A DNA stretch of 64,000 bases from Fidelibacterota bacterium. GTDB taxonomy: Bacteria; Fidelibacterota; Marinisomatia; Marinisomatales; SCKK01. The notes under the pieces are model-generated. The model did no database searches. It was not told the DNA's origin and saw only the letters and a program-made list of their open reading frames with translations. The stretch is taken from positions 61,973-125,972 of the forward strand of contig SCKK01000002.1 in the NCBI GenBank assembly GCA_004124475.1, read 5' to 3'. Both the position numbers and the translations under genes were made by a program. Shown one piece after another: positions 51,671-61,240 of this stretch (the stretch's first letter is position 1; each line of letters starts with the position of its first letter).

Positions 51671-52912
51671 ATGACCTTTAAGAATATCTTTATCTCGATT
51701 ATTTTTGCTACGGCTATGATTGTAGCAGCTTTTATGATTAATAATGCGCGCCCCAAAATAGAAATATCTCAACCGGGTCCCGAATATGTGAGAGCGGTCG
51801 GAAAATGCGCAGAATGTCACCTTCACGAGACATCCGCAATAGTCCATCAATATTCGATGAGTAAACATGCAAGCCAGAATGTCACTTGCTTCGAATGTCA
51901 CCGACCCCAAAAAAGACAGGAAACATTCAACCATAAAGGATTTACTCTCGCCAGGAACCTGACGGCTTTAAACTGTAGTCAATGCCATTCCACTGAATAC
52001 GACCAATTTCTGAGGAGTCGACATGGTGCCCCTGCGTGGGCCGCCGTTACTGGATCGAAAGGATTCACTGCTGAACAGATAGAATACGCTGAGAAATATC
52101 ATCCTGGATCGATCATGCGTCCCGTCAACAAACTCGCCATTGCCGAAGGCAAAGGTGTCATGGAAAAAGGATGTCTGGCATGCCATTCTGTGGGTATGCC
52201 CAATACGGATGGCAGTATTGGGACATGTACAGCCTGTCATGCCAGGCACTCAACTTCAGTTGCTTTGGCGCGGCAGCCGGAAACCTGTGGACAATGCCAT
52301 ATGGGGCCCGATCATTCACAGTTGGAAATTTATAATGAATCGAAACATGGTGTTCTCTTTGCCTTACAGAGAAAGCATTTGAATCTAAATGCTTCTCCCA
52401 AGAAGTTAACCACCAGAGATATGCCTGTCCCGACATGTGCTACATGCCACATGAGTGGTCTTGAAGGTATGAATGTAACCCATGATGTGACAGAACGTCT
52501 TTCGTGGTGGCTCTTTTCAGCGGTGTCAAAGAAGCGGCCGAATTATAATCTGGGACAAGAGGCTATGAAGAATATATGTCTCAAATGTCATGCCAAACCA
52601 CAAGTCGAGGAATTTTATCGAGAGGCTGAGGTTGTTGTACACTCAACCAACGAAAAAGTCCAGAAATCAGTGGAACTAATCGCCGACCTGCGTAATGAAG
52701 GTCTTCTTACTCCCGAACCGTTTGATGAACCCATTGAATTTATCGCCTTTGACCTCTGGCATTACTATGGCCGGACTGCAAAACACGGTGCGTTTATGGG
52801 GGGTGCAGATTTTGTACAATGGCATGGGAATTATGAATTACTCCTCAAAATGGTTGAAATGGAAGAAATAGCCAAAAAACTGAGAGGTCTATCTATATCG
52901 GAGATGAAGTAA
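51671..52912 (+). CDS. octahaem cytochrome c, hydroxylamine oxidoreductase (HAO)-like
   Basis: A 413-residue exported protein (signal/anchor IFISIIFATAMIVAAFMI). Eight C-x2-C-H motifs in order: CAECH, CFECH, CSQCH, CLACH, CTACH, CGQCH, CATCH, CLKCH. The arrangement, with VPTCATCHMSGLEGMNVTHDVTERLSWWLF, matches the HAO-like octahaem family (which includes nitrite- or hydroxylamine-reducing variants). The protein is shorter than nitrifier HAO, and the late crosslinking Tyr is not apparent, so a reductive role is more likely. The stop is followed directly by the GTG of a membrane gene. Confidence 0.9.
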   Translation: MTFKNIFISIIFATAMIVAAFMINNARPKIEISQPGPEYVRAVGKCAECHLHETSAIVHQYSMSKHASQNVTCFECHRPQKRQETFNHKGFTLARNLTALNCSQCHSTEYDQFLRSRHGAPAWAAVTGSKGFTAEQIEYAEKYHPGSIMRPVNKLAIAEGKGVMEKGCLACHSVGMPNTDGSIGTCTACHARHSTSVALARQPETCGQCHMGPDHSQLEIYNESKHGVLFALQRKHLNLNASPKKLTTRDMPVPTCATCHMSGLEGMNVTHDVTERLSWWLFSAVSKKRPNYNLGQEAMKNICLKCHAKPQVEEFYREAEVVVHSTNEKVQKSVELIADLRNEGLLTPEPFDEPIEFIAFDLWHYYGRTAKHGAFMGGADFVQWHGNYELLLKMVEMEEIAKKLRGLSISEMK

Positions 52913-53740
52913 GTGAATAAGTGGGCCCACCGCGGATCACTAATAATTGAATTCTTCGTTGTGTTTAATTTGAGCTTCCTGGCTCTGGATATCTTTATCG
53001 CTCATTCGGCTAATGCGTTTTCCCATCCTGCAGAATGGATCCCGTTCTATTTTTCACTCAGCGCACCCTTGCTTTTGATCCTTGAATTGGGCCTTAATTG
53101 GTATAGAAACACACAGCGCTATCGGTTGATTGGATTCTTGGTAGGATCCTGCTCATGTGTCATTGGGATCATTGGATTGCTATGGCACTTAAACAGTACC
53201 TTTTTCGAGTATCAAACTATAAAAAGCCTAGTGTATACTGCGCCATTTATCGCACCTTTGGCATATACAGGCCTGGGTTGCTTACTAATTATGAATCGCA
53301 TGGTAAAACAAAATGAGATGGAGTGGAGTCAGTGGTTAATCTTCTTCGGACTTGCGGGATTCTTTGGTAATTTTGTACTTGCCTTATCCGATCACGCTCA
53401 GAACGGATTTTTTTTCTTCGCAGAATGGATTCCAGTTATAAGCAGTGCTGCAGCCGTAAGTTTCTTAGGAACAGCTTTAGCAAGAAAATGCTCCTGTCGT
53501 TTTGTCGAGCTTTGTATAGCGATAATGGTAGTACAAGTGTTTGTTGGCGTACTAGGTTTCTATTTCCATGGAGTCTCAGTGACCAGAGGCCTATCATCCA
53601 GTTTTTTTGAAAATCTTGTCTACACTGCCCCTGTCTTCGCGCCGCTCTTGTTTGTTAATTTGGCTTTTCTTTCCAGCTTAGGACTCCTGGGCGTACGCTA
53701 CAACCTAATTCAATATGGTAAATTATCCGGAGTGGCATAA
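52913..53740 (+). CDS. eight-helix membrane protein, partner of the octahaem cytochrome
   Basis: A 275-residue integral membrane protein with about eight hydrophobic segments and a GTG start that directly follows the TAA of the cytochrome gene, so translation is coupled. The two halves look alike: AEWIPFYFSLSAPLL and SLVYTAPFIAPLAYTGLG in the first half compare with AEWIPVISSAAAVSF and NLVYTAPVFAPLLFVNLA in the second, suggesting internal duplication. It has conserved His in helices (IGLLWHLNS, VLGFYFHGV) that might bind haem b and link quinol to the octahaem protein. Family not recognised. Confidence 0.75.
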   Translation: MNKWAHRGSLIIEFFVVFNLSFLALDIFIAHSANAFSHPAEWIPFYFSLSAPLLLILELGLNWYRNTQRYRLIGFLVGSCSCVIGIIGLLWHLNSTFFEYQTIKSLVYTAPFIAPLAYTGLGCLLIMNRMVKQNEMEWSQWLIFFGLAGFFGNFVLALSDHAQNGFFFFAEWIPVISSAAAVSFLGTALARKCSCRFVELCIAIMVVQVFVGVLGFYFHGVSVTRGLSSSFFENLVYTAPVFAPLLFVNLAFLSSLGLLGVRYNLIQYGKLSGVA

Positions 53741-54413
53741 CAACTCAATCCAGCGGACGCCAATGCGGCGCTGATTTCGAACGTTAGAAGAGATACTTGC
53801 GTTATATCGACTGGGGATGTTTGAAAAGCTCGGCTCCTCCTTTAAGACAACTAATTGCATTGAGTCTTTAAACAGCGGATTGCAAGATTAATGAGAAGAG
53901 TCACCTACTGCCTGCCCGCCGTCAGGCAGGGAAGAACAGTGAACAAATCCATCGATGGTTAGGTTGTTGCTTGGTCTCCATGCAAAGAATAATTGGAGAA
54001 ATTGCGTCCCGTAAGCGACTTATCTCAGCCAACCCCACGAATACGGCGAATCTAAGAGTGCTGTTAAGTTGTTGAGACCATATATTCCATATTTCCCAAT
54101 CACGCCCTGCAAACCCACACCACCTCGATATTTAATACATCGCGTCCCTGCACCCTGAGTTTCCTCAATCATCTCAGGCTGGTAGCCTTGCCTCAGGTGG
54201 CGTTTCTTACCTTTTTCACCGCGCATTTACGTTCGGATATGGAAACAAGTGCTTTTGATATGATATCCTGTACATCATCCCATACAACCTGGATGAACTC
54301 ATCATCTTTTTTTGTTATATATCTAACTCCAAATTCTATTCTAAATCTCACATTATTATAATAATCTAAATATTCTACCAACCACTTCTTTAGTTGGTTT
54401 ATCTTTTATTACT
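53741..54413. other. intergenic stretch before the AT-rich metE island
   Basis: About 670 bases without a supported gene. It includes one palindrome (CTGCCTGCCCGCCGTCAGGCAGG at 53909-53931, same style as the other short palindromes). A short frame at 54193-54381 on the minus strand (VEYLDYYNNVRFRIEFGVRY...) has some protein character but no known family or proper start. Confidence 0.45.
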
Positions 54414-56543
54414 TTAGTTATTTAATACCTCCAATCTAGCCTCTACCATATTTTTCATTGATTCTTTTGTTTCTTTCCAGCCTCTTGTCTTTAATCCACA
54501 ATCAGGATTTATCCAAAACTGAGATCTCGGTATTACCTTTAATGCTCTTTTTAAGATTTTAACCATATCATCTTTTGATGGAATGGCTGGTGAATGAATA
54601 TCCCACACACCCAATCCAATTTGCCTTTTAAAATCTATCTTTTCAAAAGCTTCAATTATTTCACCACCACTTCTTGAACATTCTATTGATATTACATCAA
54701 AATCTAATTTATTAATTTGTTCTACAATTTCATTAAACTCCGAATAACACATATGACTATGTATTTGAGTTCTTGGATTCGTATTTGTCGTTAAATTGAA
54801 CGATTTAATTGCCCAATCAAAGTATTCATTATGATATCTTTTCTTAATTGGCATCATTTCTCTAAATGCAGGTTCATCAACTTGTACCATTTTAATACCA
54901 ACCTTTCCATATTCACGAATTTCATCTTGAAGTGATAACGCAATCTGGTATGCGACTTGGTCAATTGGAATATCTTTCCTCACATAATCCCAAGCCATTA
55001 TAGTAACTGCTCCAGTCAACATACCTTTTACTGGTTTATCAGTAAGAGATTGTGCATATGCAATCTCATTAATTGTCATTGGTTTTGATCTTGATACATC
55101 ACCATGAATTATGGATGGTCTGTAAACACGAGTACCATAAGATATTATCCAACCATTATCGAGAGAAGATATTCCATCTAATCTTTGACAAAAATATTCA
55201 ACCATATCACTCCGCTCAGATTCACCATGAACCAATACATCCATTCCAATTTTTTCTTGTATATAAAGGGCTTCTCTAATAAATTTTCTAATATTTTCAT
55301 TATATTCCAAAGTGTCAATTCTGCCTTTTTTATAGTCTAACCTATTTAACCTCACATCTTTTGTTTGAGGAAAACTACCAATTGTAGTTGTAGGTAATTC
55401 TGGTAGATTTAATATTTTATCTTGAAGTTTTCTTCTCTCAGTAACATCTAATGATTTTACAAAATCATCATCCTTCAAATTACCAACCCTATCTTTGACT
55501 TTGTTATTCCAATCCCCAACATACACAGAAAATTTAGAATGATCTTTATTCTTAATGTCATTTAATTCTTCAAGCTTTTCAGTAGCAAATGATAGGTGTT
55601 GATATAAAAAATGGCTCAAATGAGTTTCACCTTTTAACGTTATTGGTAAATGATAAAGAGGACCTGCATTTGTAACAACTATCTTATCTGTAAATTTTGA
55701 TAATTTATTTAATTTATTAACCGCATCCCTTGTATTAGTTCTCCAAACATTACGACCATCAACTAAACCAGCGAATAATGTTTTATCTTTTGAAAATCCA
55801 ACACTTATAACATTACGAAAATTATTTTTACCATTTACAAAATCTAAACCAACGCCATTTACTGGTAAATCATATACTAAATTTCTCAACCAATCTACAT
55901 CTTCATAATATGTAAATAAATTAATTGTTGTATTATTATCACAAACAATATCATATATCTTTTTTATTAAGAAAACTTCAACCGGTTTTAAATCCATAAC
56001 AAACGCCGGTTCGTCAATATGAACTGTATCATAACCGGATAACATATCTCTATAAACTTTAACTAAAGAAAGAGCATAATCTTCAAAATTATCAATTCCT
56101 TTAGATAACTTTAAAAATGTAAATGGTCCAATAAAGTGTGGATTTTCTGTCGTAGGTAAATAATTTATATTATACTTAAAATCACCATTAAATTTGCTAA
56201 AATCCGGAACAAGATAATGATAATTAGTATTAAACCATTTGGTCATTTCAAGAGCATTTTCCCCACGACATAATTTAAAATAATCATCATCAGTATTTGG
56301 ATTATATAATCCAACCATTATAGCAGTATCCAACATTTTATCGTACATTGTCATTTCATTGGTTGGATATCCATCTACATTTTCAGCATAAGTATTTTTC
56401 ATGCTTTTTTCAATTTCATGAAGACCTTTCCCCAAATCTTCCTTAGTGATTTTCCCGGCCCAAAATTTTTCTGTGATTTTCTTATATTCTCTATTTTTTC
56501 CAATTCTTGGAAATCCATAGGCATATGTTTTTATATTTACCAT
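54414..56543 (-). CDS. metE: cobalamin-independent methionine synthase MetE
   Basis: A 709-residue enzyme that methylates homocysteine with 5-methyl-tetrahydropteroyl-triglutamate. N-terminal YGFPRIGKNREYKK and the C-terminal domain with zinc ligands are visible: QIHSHMCYSEF (His, Cys), DVISIECSRSGGEI (Glu) and WINPDCGLKTRGWKE (Cys). The start at 56543 overlaps the stop of the QueF-like gene (ATGGTAA) and has GGAGGG seven bases before it. Codon use is strongly AT-biased unlike the rest of the window, which suggests transfer from a low-GC donor. Length is normal for the family. Confidence 0.95.
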   Translation of the reverse strand: MVNIKTYAYGFPRIGKNREYKKITEKFWAGKITKEDLGKGLHEIEKSMKNTYAENVDGYPTNEMTMYDKMLDTAIMVGLYNPNTDDDYFKLCRGENALEMTKWFNTNYHYLVPDFSKFNGDFKYNINYLPTTENPHFIGPFTFLKLSKGIDNFEDYALSLVKVYRDMLSGYDTVHIDEPAFVMDLKPVEVFLIKKIYDIVCDNNTTINLFTYYEDVDWLRNLVYDLPVNGVGLDFVNGKNNFRNVISVGFSKDKTLFAGLVDGRNVWRTNTRDAVNKLNKLSKFTDKIVVTNAGPLYHLPITLKGETHLSHFLYQHLSFATEKLEELNDIKNKDHSKFSVYVGDWNNKVKDRVGNLKDDDFVKSLDVTERRKLQDKILNLPELPTTTIGSFPQTKDVRLNRLDYKKGRIDTLEYNENIRKFIREALYIQEKIGMDVLVHGESERSDMVEYFCQRLDGISSLDNGWIISYGTRVYRPSIIHGDVSRSKPMTINEIAYAQSLTDKPVKGMLTGAVTIMAWDYVRKDIPIDQVAYQIALSLQDEIREYGKVGIKMVQVDEPAFREMMPIKKRYHNEYFDWAIKSFNLTTNTNPRTQIHSHMCYSEFNEIVEQINKLDFDVISIECSRSGGEIIEAFEKIDFKRQIGLGVWDIHSPAIPSKDDMVKILKRALKVIPRSQFWINPDCGLKTRGWKETKESMKNMVEARLEVLNN

Positions 56544-56956
56544 GTATCTTCCCTCCAATTTTTATATTTTTCTTCACCACCAAGAATTTCCCAATCACTA
56601 TCAATAGTAAGTCTTGATGATATTCCACCACGAGGATTACAATCTAAAACTAACCTTAATCTATTTGGATTATACTTTTCCATTAAATCATCGTAAACAA
56701 CATTTAATAATCTTTCATATGATATAACTATATCACGAAACTGTTGTAAATAAAGTTTTAATGATTTTAATTCAACAACCTTACCCTCTGGATACATTAA
56801 AATATATAATGTAGCAAAATCTGGTTGATTATAAGTTCCTAAAAATGTTATCTCTGGTTGTTTTATTTTTACCTCATAAGGCTTTACTTTTTCTGGATTA
56901 GGCAAAGATTTTAATATTGAAGAATCTATTTTATCATATAGCTTTTTATCACTCAT
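56537..56956 (-). CDS. QueF-like protein without the catalytic Cys
   Basis: A 139-residue protein of the tunnelling-fold (T-fold) QueF family: ITFLGTYNQPDFATLYILMYPEGKVVELKSLKLYLQQFRD and NPRGGIS match the B. subtilis NADPH-dependent preQ0 reductase. In QueF the active Cys is in SLCPKTGQPDFA; here the segment is FLGTYNQPDFA and has no Cys, and the catalytic His segment (FHED) is YERL. Nitrile reduction is therefore unlikely, and the protein may have another role or be decaying. It lies between a broken metK and metE in an AT-rich block. Confidence 0.75.
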   Translation of the reverse strand: MSDKKLYDKIDSSILKSLPNPEKVKPYEVKIKQPEITFLGTYNQPDFATLYILMYPEGKVVELKSLKLYLQQFRDIVISYERLLNVVYDDLMEKYNPNRLRLVLDCNPRGGISSRLTIDSDWEILGGEEKYKNWREDTW

Positions 56957-56959
56957 AAT

Positions 56960-57478
56960 TTACCCCCATAATATTCCTGTTTCTATGTGTACCCATTCGG
57001 CAGTCTTTTCAAATTTTAGTTTTTGTAATTCTAAAGTTTTTATAATTCCTCTCGGCGATAAGTTATACTTACAATTTTAATGTAACTTAACCTCAATTCC
57101 ATCAATAATTGTTGTAGCTTGTACTGGTTTATCATATCCAATTGCATATGCTAAATAAACATAAACCTCTTTAGCATATTTATATCCCTCAAACAATCTA
57201 CTGCAATTTTACGAGCCATGTAAGCAGCACTTCATGCCAACCTTTGACAAATCTTTACCACTTAATGCTCCACCACCAATAGGAACTCTCGTACCATAAT
57301 TCCCTGGTCACCAGCTCCTCCTTCATCTACACCTTGAGCAATAAAGTTACTATGTTTTACTATGTTAGTTGTAACATTAATTGGTTCACCAAAACTCTCT
57401 CTACTATTCTTGGTATATCCAAGCCTGCATTTGTTGTAACTTCACCAGTTCTATAAATTTCCCCAAGTTTACTTGTTA
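56960..57478 (-). pseudogene. metK: S-adenosylmethionine synthetase, frameshifted fragment
   Basis: On the minus strand in several frames: GDQGIM, then RVPIGGGALSGKDLSKVGMK, AAYMARKIAVDCL, VYVYLAYAIGYDKPVQATTIIDGIEV and CKYNLSPRGIIKTLELQKLKFEKTAEW. These are the consecutive C-terminal parts of MetK, separated by at least three frameshifts. The N-terminal half is absent. It precedes the QueF-like gene, and metK-queF-metE together look like a transferred unit that is being lost. Confidence 0.8.
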
Positions 57479-58178
57479 ATGTATTATTGTCCTATCTCGA
57501 AGGGAAAATGCTGATTCGTTGGGTTACACACTCTGAGATCAAGTTGTGGTTTGATGACGAAAACAAACGAGTTGTTTTTTCTACACGAATTTTCAATTTA
57601 AAGAAAGAAATTCTCCAAATCCTCATAAATGTTAACTATCTGATAGTAAATATTATCATTGAAAAATATATTGTCAAAAAAATAGGAGGAAGTATTGGAC
57701 AGACGAAAATTCCTGATAAGAAACCCGGGATTATTGGGACTTCCTCTAATCATTCAGCATAATGGTTGCTGAATAGGATCGGTCCAAAAAGTCTGGATTT
57801 CCTTTCTATAGCTCCTTAATCCATGGCGTGTACTCGATCAAATCTGAATTTTGGGATGGCATCTACCCTGTGGAACAGTTTTATTCCTCTCGGGATTCCA
57901 CAAAGTGAATGTCTATATCATCAGAAATATTACACGCAAATAACGCTGTAAACAGCGTAGTTGAAAATGGGGGCAATCTCTTCCCAGCTCTGTCCTGTTT
58001 GAGAGTCTTCAAAAGGAAAAGACGAGGTCAGAGACGAGTAACTTTAATATAAGGGATAAATTCTAAATTGTTGAAATAAGGAAATATTTCGACCCGTTTC
58101 TTTTCATCATAATCTAATTTTGAGGTGGAGAGATAATAAATCTTTACCGAAGCTTACTCGAACCACCAACAATATATA
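57479..58178. other. intergenic region
   Basis: About 700 bases with no secure gene. The plus-strand frame at 57487-57762 (MSYLEGKMLIRWVTHSEIKL...) has no recognised family and no clear ribosome-binding site, so I leave it out. No strong hairpin is seen. Confidence 0.4.
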
Positions 58179-58991
58179 TCACGCAAACGCCACATCCAGG
58201 ACCATCATTAAAGTAAAGCCTAACATAACGCCGATAGTGGGAGTATCCGTATCCCCGTGTCTCTGAGATTCCGGAACCAGTTCTTCAACCACTACGAAAA
58301 TCATTGCTCCTGCCGCAAAGGCGAGAGCATAAGGTAGAACCGCTTGTGAACTTATCACAATGGCTGCACCGATAACACCCGCTATCGGTTCTACAACAGC
58401 AGACAGTTGACCATACCAAAAACTCTTAAAACGGGATATCCCCTCCCGGCGCAGTGGCATGGAAATTGCCAACCCTTCAGGAAAATTCTGTATACCGATC
58501 CCGATTGCGAGGGCAATTGCACCGGAGAATGTAGCAGAAGGAAGATGAAATGCTACAGCCCCAAATGCCACACCGACGGCCAGGCCTTCCGGAATATTAT
58601 GTAAAGTAATGGCTAAAATAAGAAGTGTGGTTCGATGCCAACTTGTTTTAATTCCTTCCGCTTTTTCAATTGGTAACCCAAGATGTAGATGGGGCAATAT
58701 TTTATCAGCTATCCACAAAAAGAACCCCCCCACTAAAAAACCGATGGAGGCAGGAATCCAACCTGGGGTTCCACTTATTTCAGACATTTCGATGGCTGGG
58801 GCAAGCAGAGACCAGTAACTGGCTGCGATCATCACTCCTGCCGTAAATCCTAACATGCCATCCATTACCCTGTGACTAAATTCCCTTTTAAGGAAGACTA
58901 ACGCTGATCCAAGAGCCGTTAGCCCCCATGTGAATATGGTCGCAATAAGCGCCTGTGAAATGGGGTGTAACTGTTTAAAATTATCCAACAT
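58179..58991 (-). CDS. ZIP-family metal transporter
   Basis: A 270-residue membrane protein with eight hydrophobic segments. The family metal sites are visible in helices IV and V: TLHNIPEGLAVGVAFGA and GIGIQNFPEGLAISMPL (H-N-x-P-E-G and N-F-P-E-G). A His-containing loop (PHLHLGLP) lies before helix IV. It is a ZupT/GufA-type importer of zinc or other divalent metals. It stands alone; regulation is not visible. Confidence 0.92.
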   Translation of the reverse strand: MLDNFKQLHPISQALIATIFTWGLTALGSALVFLKREFSHRVMDGMLGFTAGVMIAASYWSLLAPAIEMSEISGTPGWIPASIGFLVGGFFLWIADKILPHLHLGLPIEKAEGIKTSWHRTTLLILAITLHNIPEGLAVGVAFGAVAFHLPSATFSGAIALAIGIGIQNFPEGLAISMPLRREGISRFKSFWYGQLSAVVEPIAGVIGAAIVISSQAVLPYALAFAAGAMIFVVVEELVPESQRHGDTDTPTIGVMLGFTLMMVLDVAFA

Positions 58992-59468
58992 ATTTATTAT
59001 GGCACCATTCGCAGAAAATAATTATTTATCAAGTAACTATTCAGCCTATAGCGCCAGTCTTAAAAAACAATAGACTAAGGCTGAGACTGAGGCTAAGATT
59101 CCCCTGAAATGAAATTAGCTGATCTCAAGATTTCTGTAATCAACCTGAATCGCTTATTGGATAGTCCCAACGTGTCAGGTCGACCTTTGAATATATTCTG
59201 ACTAACCACTCGAATGATAGTTCTCAAACCGGCATATTTGTAAAATTATCGTAACGTATAGGTAATTGTTATGCCGTTTGGTTTGTTATTGATCTTTACC
59301 TTAACTTACGCTTTAGCCTTGGCTTGAATATTCACTTTTTCAATATATATTCCGTAATTTACTCCGTCCAAATACATTCTTAAGATAAACATAATTCAAA
59401 CTAAAAAGTAAATCAATAAACAATCCATCGGAAAAATCGCATATACCAAGCCGTTTTATTAAATTTCT
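58992..59468. other. intergenic region without a gene
   Basis: About 480 bases between a minus-strand and a plus-strand gene, so promoters of both should be here. GACTAAGGCTGAGACTGAGGCTAAGATT at 59071-59098 contains the imperfect tandem hexamer GGCTGAGACTGAGGCTAAGA, and TTACGCTTTAGCCTTGGC at 59306-59323 is its partly inverted counterpart. No gene is seen. Confidence 0.4.
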
Positions 59469-59762
59469 ATGAAAATGAAGGAAATAATTCAACAAAGACT
59501 CAGTAATGAGATATCACTACACCTGCTACAAATAAGGGATGATTCTATTCAACACAAAGAACATATAGGAAATATCGTAGGTGGTGGTCATTACACGGCT
59601 ATAATCGTATCTGATTCGTTTCAAGGAATGACATTACTCAATCGTCACAAACTCGTCTATCAAGCCCTCGGTAATTTAATTGGCAATGAGATTCATGCTT
59701 TTTCAATGCAGACCTTAACAATCAGTGAATATCAAGATTCTACTTTCTTACAATCTACATAG
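59469..59762 (+). CDS. BolA-family protein
   Basis: A 97-residue protein of the BolA/IbaG type: GGGHYTAIIVSDSFQGMTLLNRHKLVYQALG contains the conserved S-x-x-F-x-G-x-x-x-x-x-R-H-(x)-L-V-Y-x-x-L motif and the invariant His of the Fe-S binding site. BolA proteins work with monothiol glutaredoxins in Fe-S handling. None is adjacent. The start has no strong Shine-Dalgarno. The next gene follows 50 bases later. Confidence 0.88.
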   Translation: MKMKEIIQQRLSNEISLHLLQIRDDSIQHKEHIGNIVGGGHYTAIIVSDSFQGMTLLNRHKLVYQALGNLIGNEIHAFSMQTLTISEYQDSTFLQST

Positions 59763-59812
59763 GTAATTTCCAACCAGATCGTAATTGGGATAACTTACCT
59801 GAAACTTAAAAT

Positions 59813-60028
59813 ATGGATTTCCTCACGATACTCGGGATTCTCCTAATATTATTTGGAGTATTGGTATTTTTGTCCAAATACGTGGTATCAAAAAAAACCC
59901 GTGAGACAATGGAACAAAATGTTGAGCCAATTCCGGTCTTTTATAAATCTATGAATAAAGTTTTGATTCGTATGATCATTGTCCTGGTCATTATGATGCT
60001 TATTCTTTTCACATTCTTCAACAAGTAA
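59813..60028 (+). CDS. small protein with two membrane segments
   Basis: A 71-residue protein with hydrophobic segments at residues 4-21 (LTILGILLILFGVLVFL) and 51-68 (MIIVLVIMMLILFTFF) and a charged loop between. Its TAA overlaps the next ATG by one base (TAATG), showing translational coupling to the YacP-like gene. Family not recognised; the hairpin-like topology fits a small inner-membrane accessory protein. Confidence 0.65.
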   Translation: MDFLTILGILLILFGVLVFLSKYVVSKKTRETMEQNVEPIPVFYKSMNKVLIRMIIVLVIMMLILFTFFNK

Positions 60029-60540
60029 TGATTCGCTACCTCATTGATGGTCATAACGCAATTCACCAGATAAAGCGGTATCTCGACCTGCTTGACAGAG
60101 ATTACGTGCTCTGCCAAAAAACATTTTACAGAGATCTGGTAATTTATACGGATACGCGAAATGTTAAAATAGTCCTTATTTTTGACGGCAATCCACCGTG
60201 GAATCCGCCAAAAGGTAATAAAAAAGTTATGGTTAAATTCAGTGGCTCAGATAGGGATGCAGATTCCCTTATTAAAACCTTAGCAGGAAAATGGAGTGGA
60301 CGACAGACGGTCGTCGTCACTGCAGATCGATCTATCCTACGAGAAGTGATAGCCATGGGCTGCCAGAGCCTTTCACCCAAGAAATTTGACGGTCTTATCA
60401 AAAGAAAAAAACCTTGGGAATCTCGTAATAGTAATAGACAAACCAACGATGAAAAACCGGATTTCCTTACTGATTCTGAAGTCCAATGGTGGAAACGAGA
60501 AATGAAACAAGCTTTAGCCAGGAAAAAAGAAAAGGACTAG
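60028..60540 (+). CDS. YacP-like NYN-domain ribonuclease
   Basis: A 170-residue PIN-like fold protein. MIRYLIDGHNAIHQI holds the first acidic residue, KIVLIFDGNPPWN the second, FSGSDRDADSLIKTLAG the DxxAD motif and VVVTADRSILREVIAMGC the last, as in the NYN_YacP family (Rae1-type RNases). The C-terminal 30 residues are highly basic, suited to RNA or ribosome binding. It is coupled to the small membrane protein upstream. Confidence 0.85.
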   Translation: MIRYLIDGHNAIHQIKRYLDLLDRDYVLCQKTFYRDLVIYTDTRNVKIVLIFDGNPPWNPPKGNKKVMVKFSGSDRDADSLIKTLAGKWSGRQTVVVTADRSILREVIAMGCQSLSPKKFDGLIKRKKPWESRNSNRQTNDEKPDFLTDSEVQWWKREMKQALARKKEKD

Positions 60541-60799
60541 CAGTCCGTTTCGCAAATAACATTAAAATGAAGGACGACAGTGTTAATGTGTTTATGTATT
60601 AACGTGTTATGGTACCATCTCGACAGGAGAACGTGAACCCCGTACAGTCGCTACGCTCCCTACGGGGCAGGCACTTGAACACTTGAACACAAGAACACTT
60701 AAAAACACTGCTTATTGCCATAATATTAAGGAAACGCTGTACTAGGATCAATTGACAACAAAAAATTTGGAAATGCCAACACAGTTAACTGGTAATTTG
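60541..60799. repeat. intergenic segment with short palindromes and direct repeats
   Basis: ACAGTCGCTACGCTCCCTACGGGGCAGGC, with CCCCGTACAG before it, forms an imperfect palindrome at about 60636-60671, followed by the repeats CACTTGAACA CTTGAACACAAGAACACTT at 60671-60700. No gene is present. Confidence 0.4.
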
Positions 60800-60807
60800 T
60801 GTATTTA

Positions 60808-61165
60808 GTGCCTGAATGATTCACCAGAACTTCCGATACAACTTTCAACATATTTTATCCTGGGAGCAGATGAATCGATCTTCCAGGAAGGAGACGCCGG
60901 GGATTCTATGTTTATCATTGTAGACGGTCGTGTGCGGATTCATAAGAACGAAAGTGAAATCGCCGTCTTATCCAAAGGCGAATTTATAGGTGAGATGGCA
61001 TTATTAGACTAGGAGCCCCGCTCTGCCTCAGCAACCACCCTATGGGAAACCGTTCTTCTGAAGATTGAACGGGAGGATTTCTACGACCTTATGGCAAGCC
61101 GGATGGATATCATGCAGGGAATTGTGAAAGTATTAACAGGGAGGTTGAGAGAGGCGATTGGGTGA
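60808..61165 (+). pseudogene. cyclic-nucleotide-binding-domain protein, broken by an amber stop
   Basis: In one frame: FQEGDAGDSMFIIVDGRVRI, LSKGEFIGEMALLD, then TAG at 61010-61012, then EPRSASATTLWETVLLKIEREDFYDLMASRMDIMQGIVKVLTGRL and TGA. The G-E-M-A-L-L-D-x-x-P-R-S-A motif (phosphate-binding cassette) is complete apart from the amber codon. The N terminus is not found with a start codon. It resembles the cNMP-binding half of Crp-type or membrane sensor proteins. Confidence 0.75.
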
Positions 61166-61240
61166 TGTAACGTGCTCTTCAGTCGCAGCAATCAGCTGTC
61201 GGCTGAAAGAGCATGGTTAGACACGGGAAATCTATTCTTT

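Noticed and set aside
54020..54226. Minus-strand frame ending ALLDSPYSWGWLR
   Set aside because: No start signal or family; cannot be told from chance.
57487..57762. Plus-strand frame of 91 residues
   Set aside because: No recognised domain and no start signal; follows decayed metK.
60808..61165. Selenocysteine or pyrrolysine reading of the stop in the cNMP gene
   Set aside because: The codon is TAG, there is no hairpin of SECIS type, and no sign of pyrrolysine genes.
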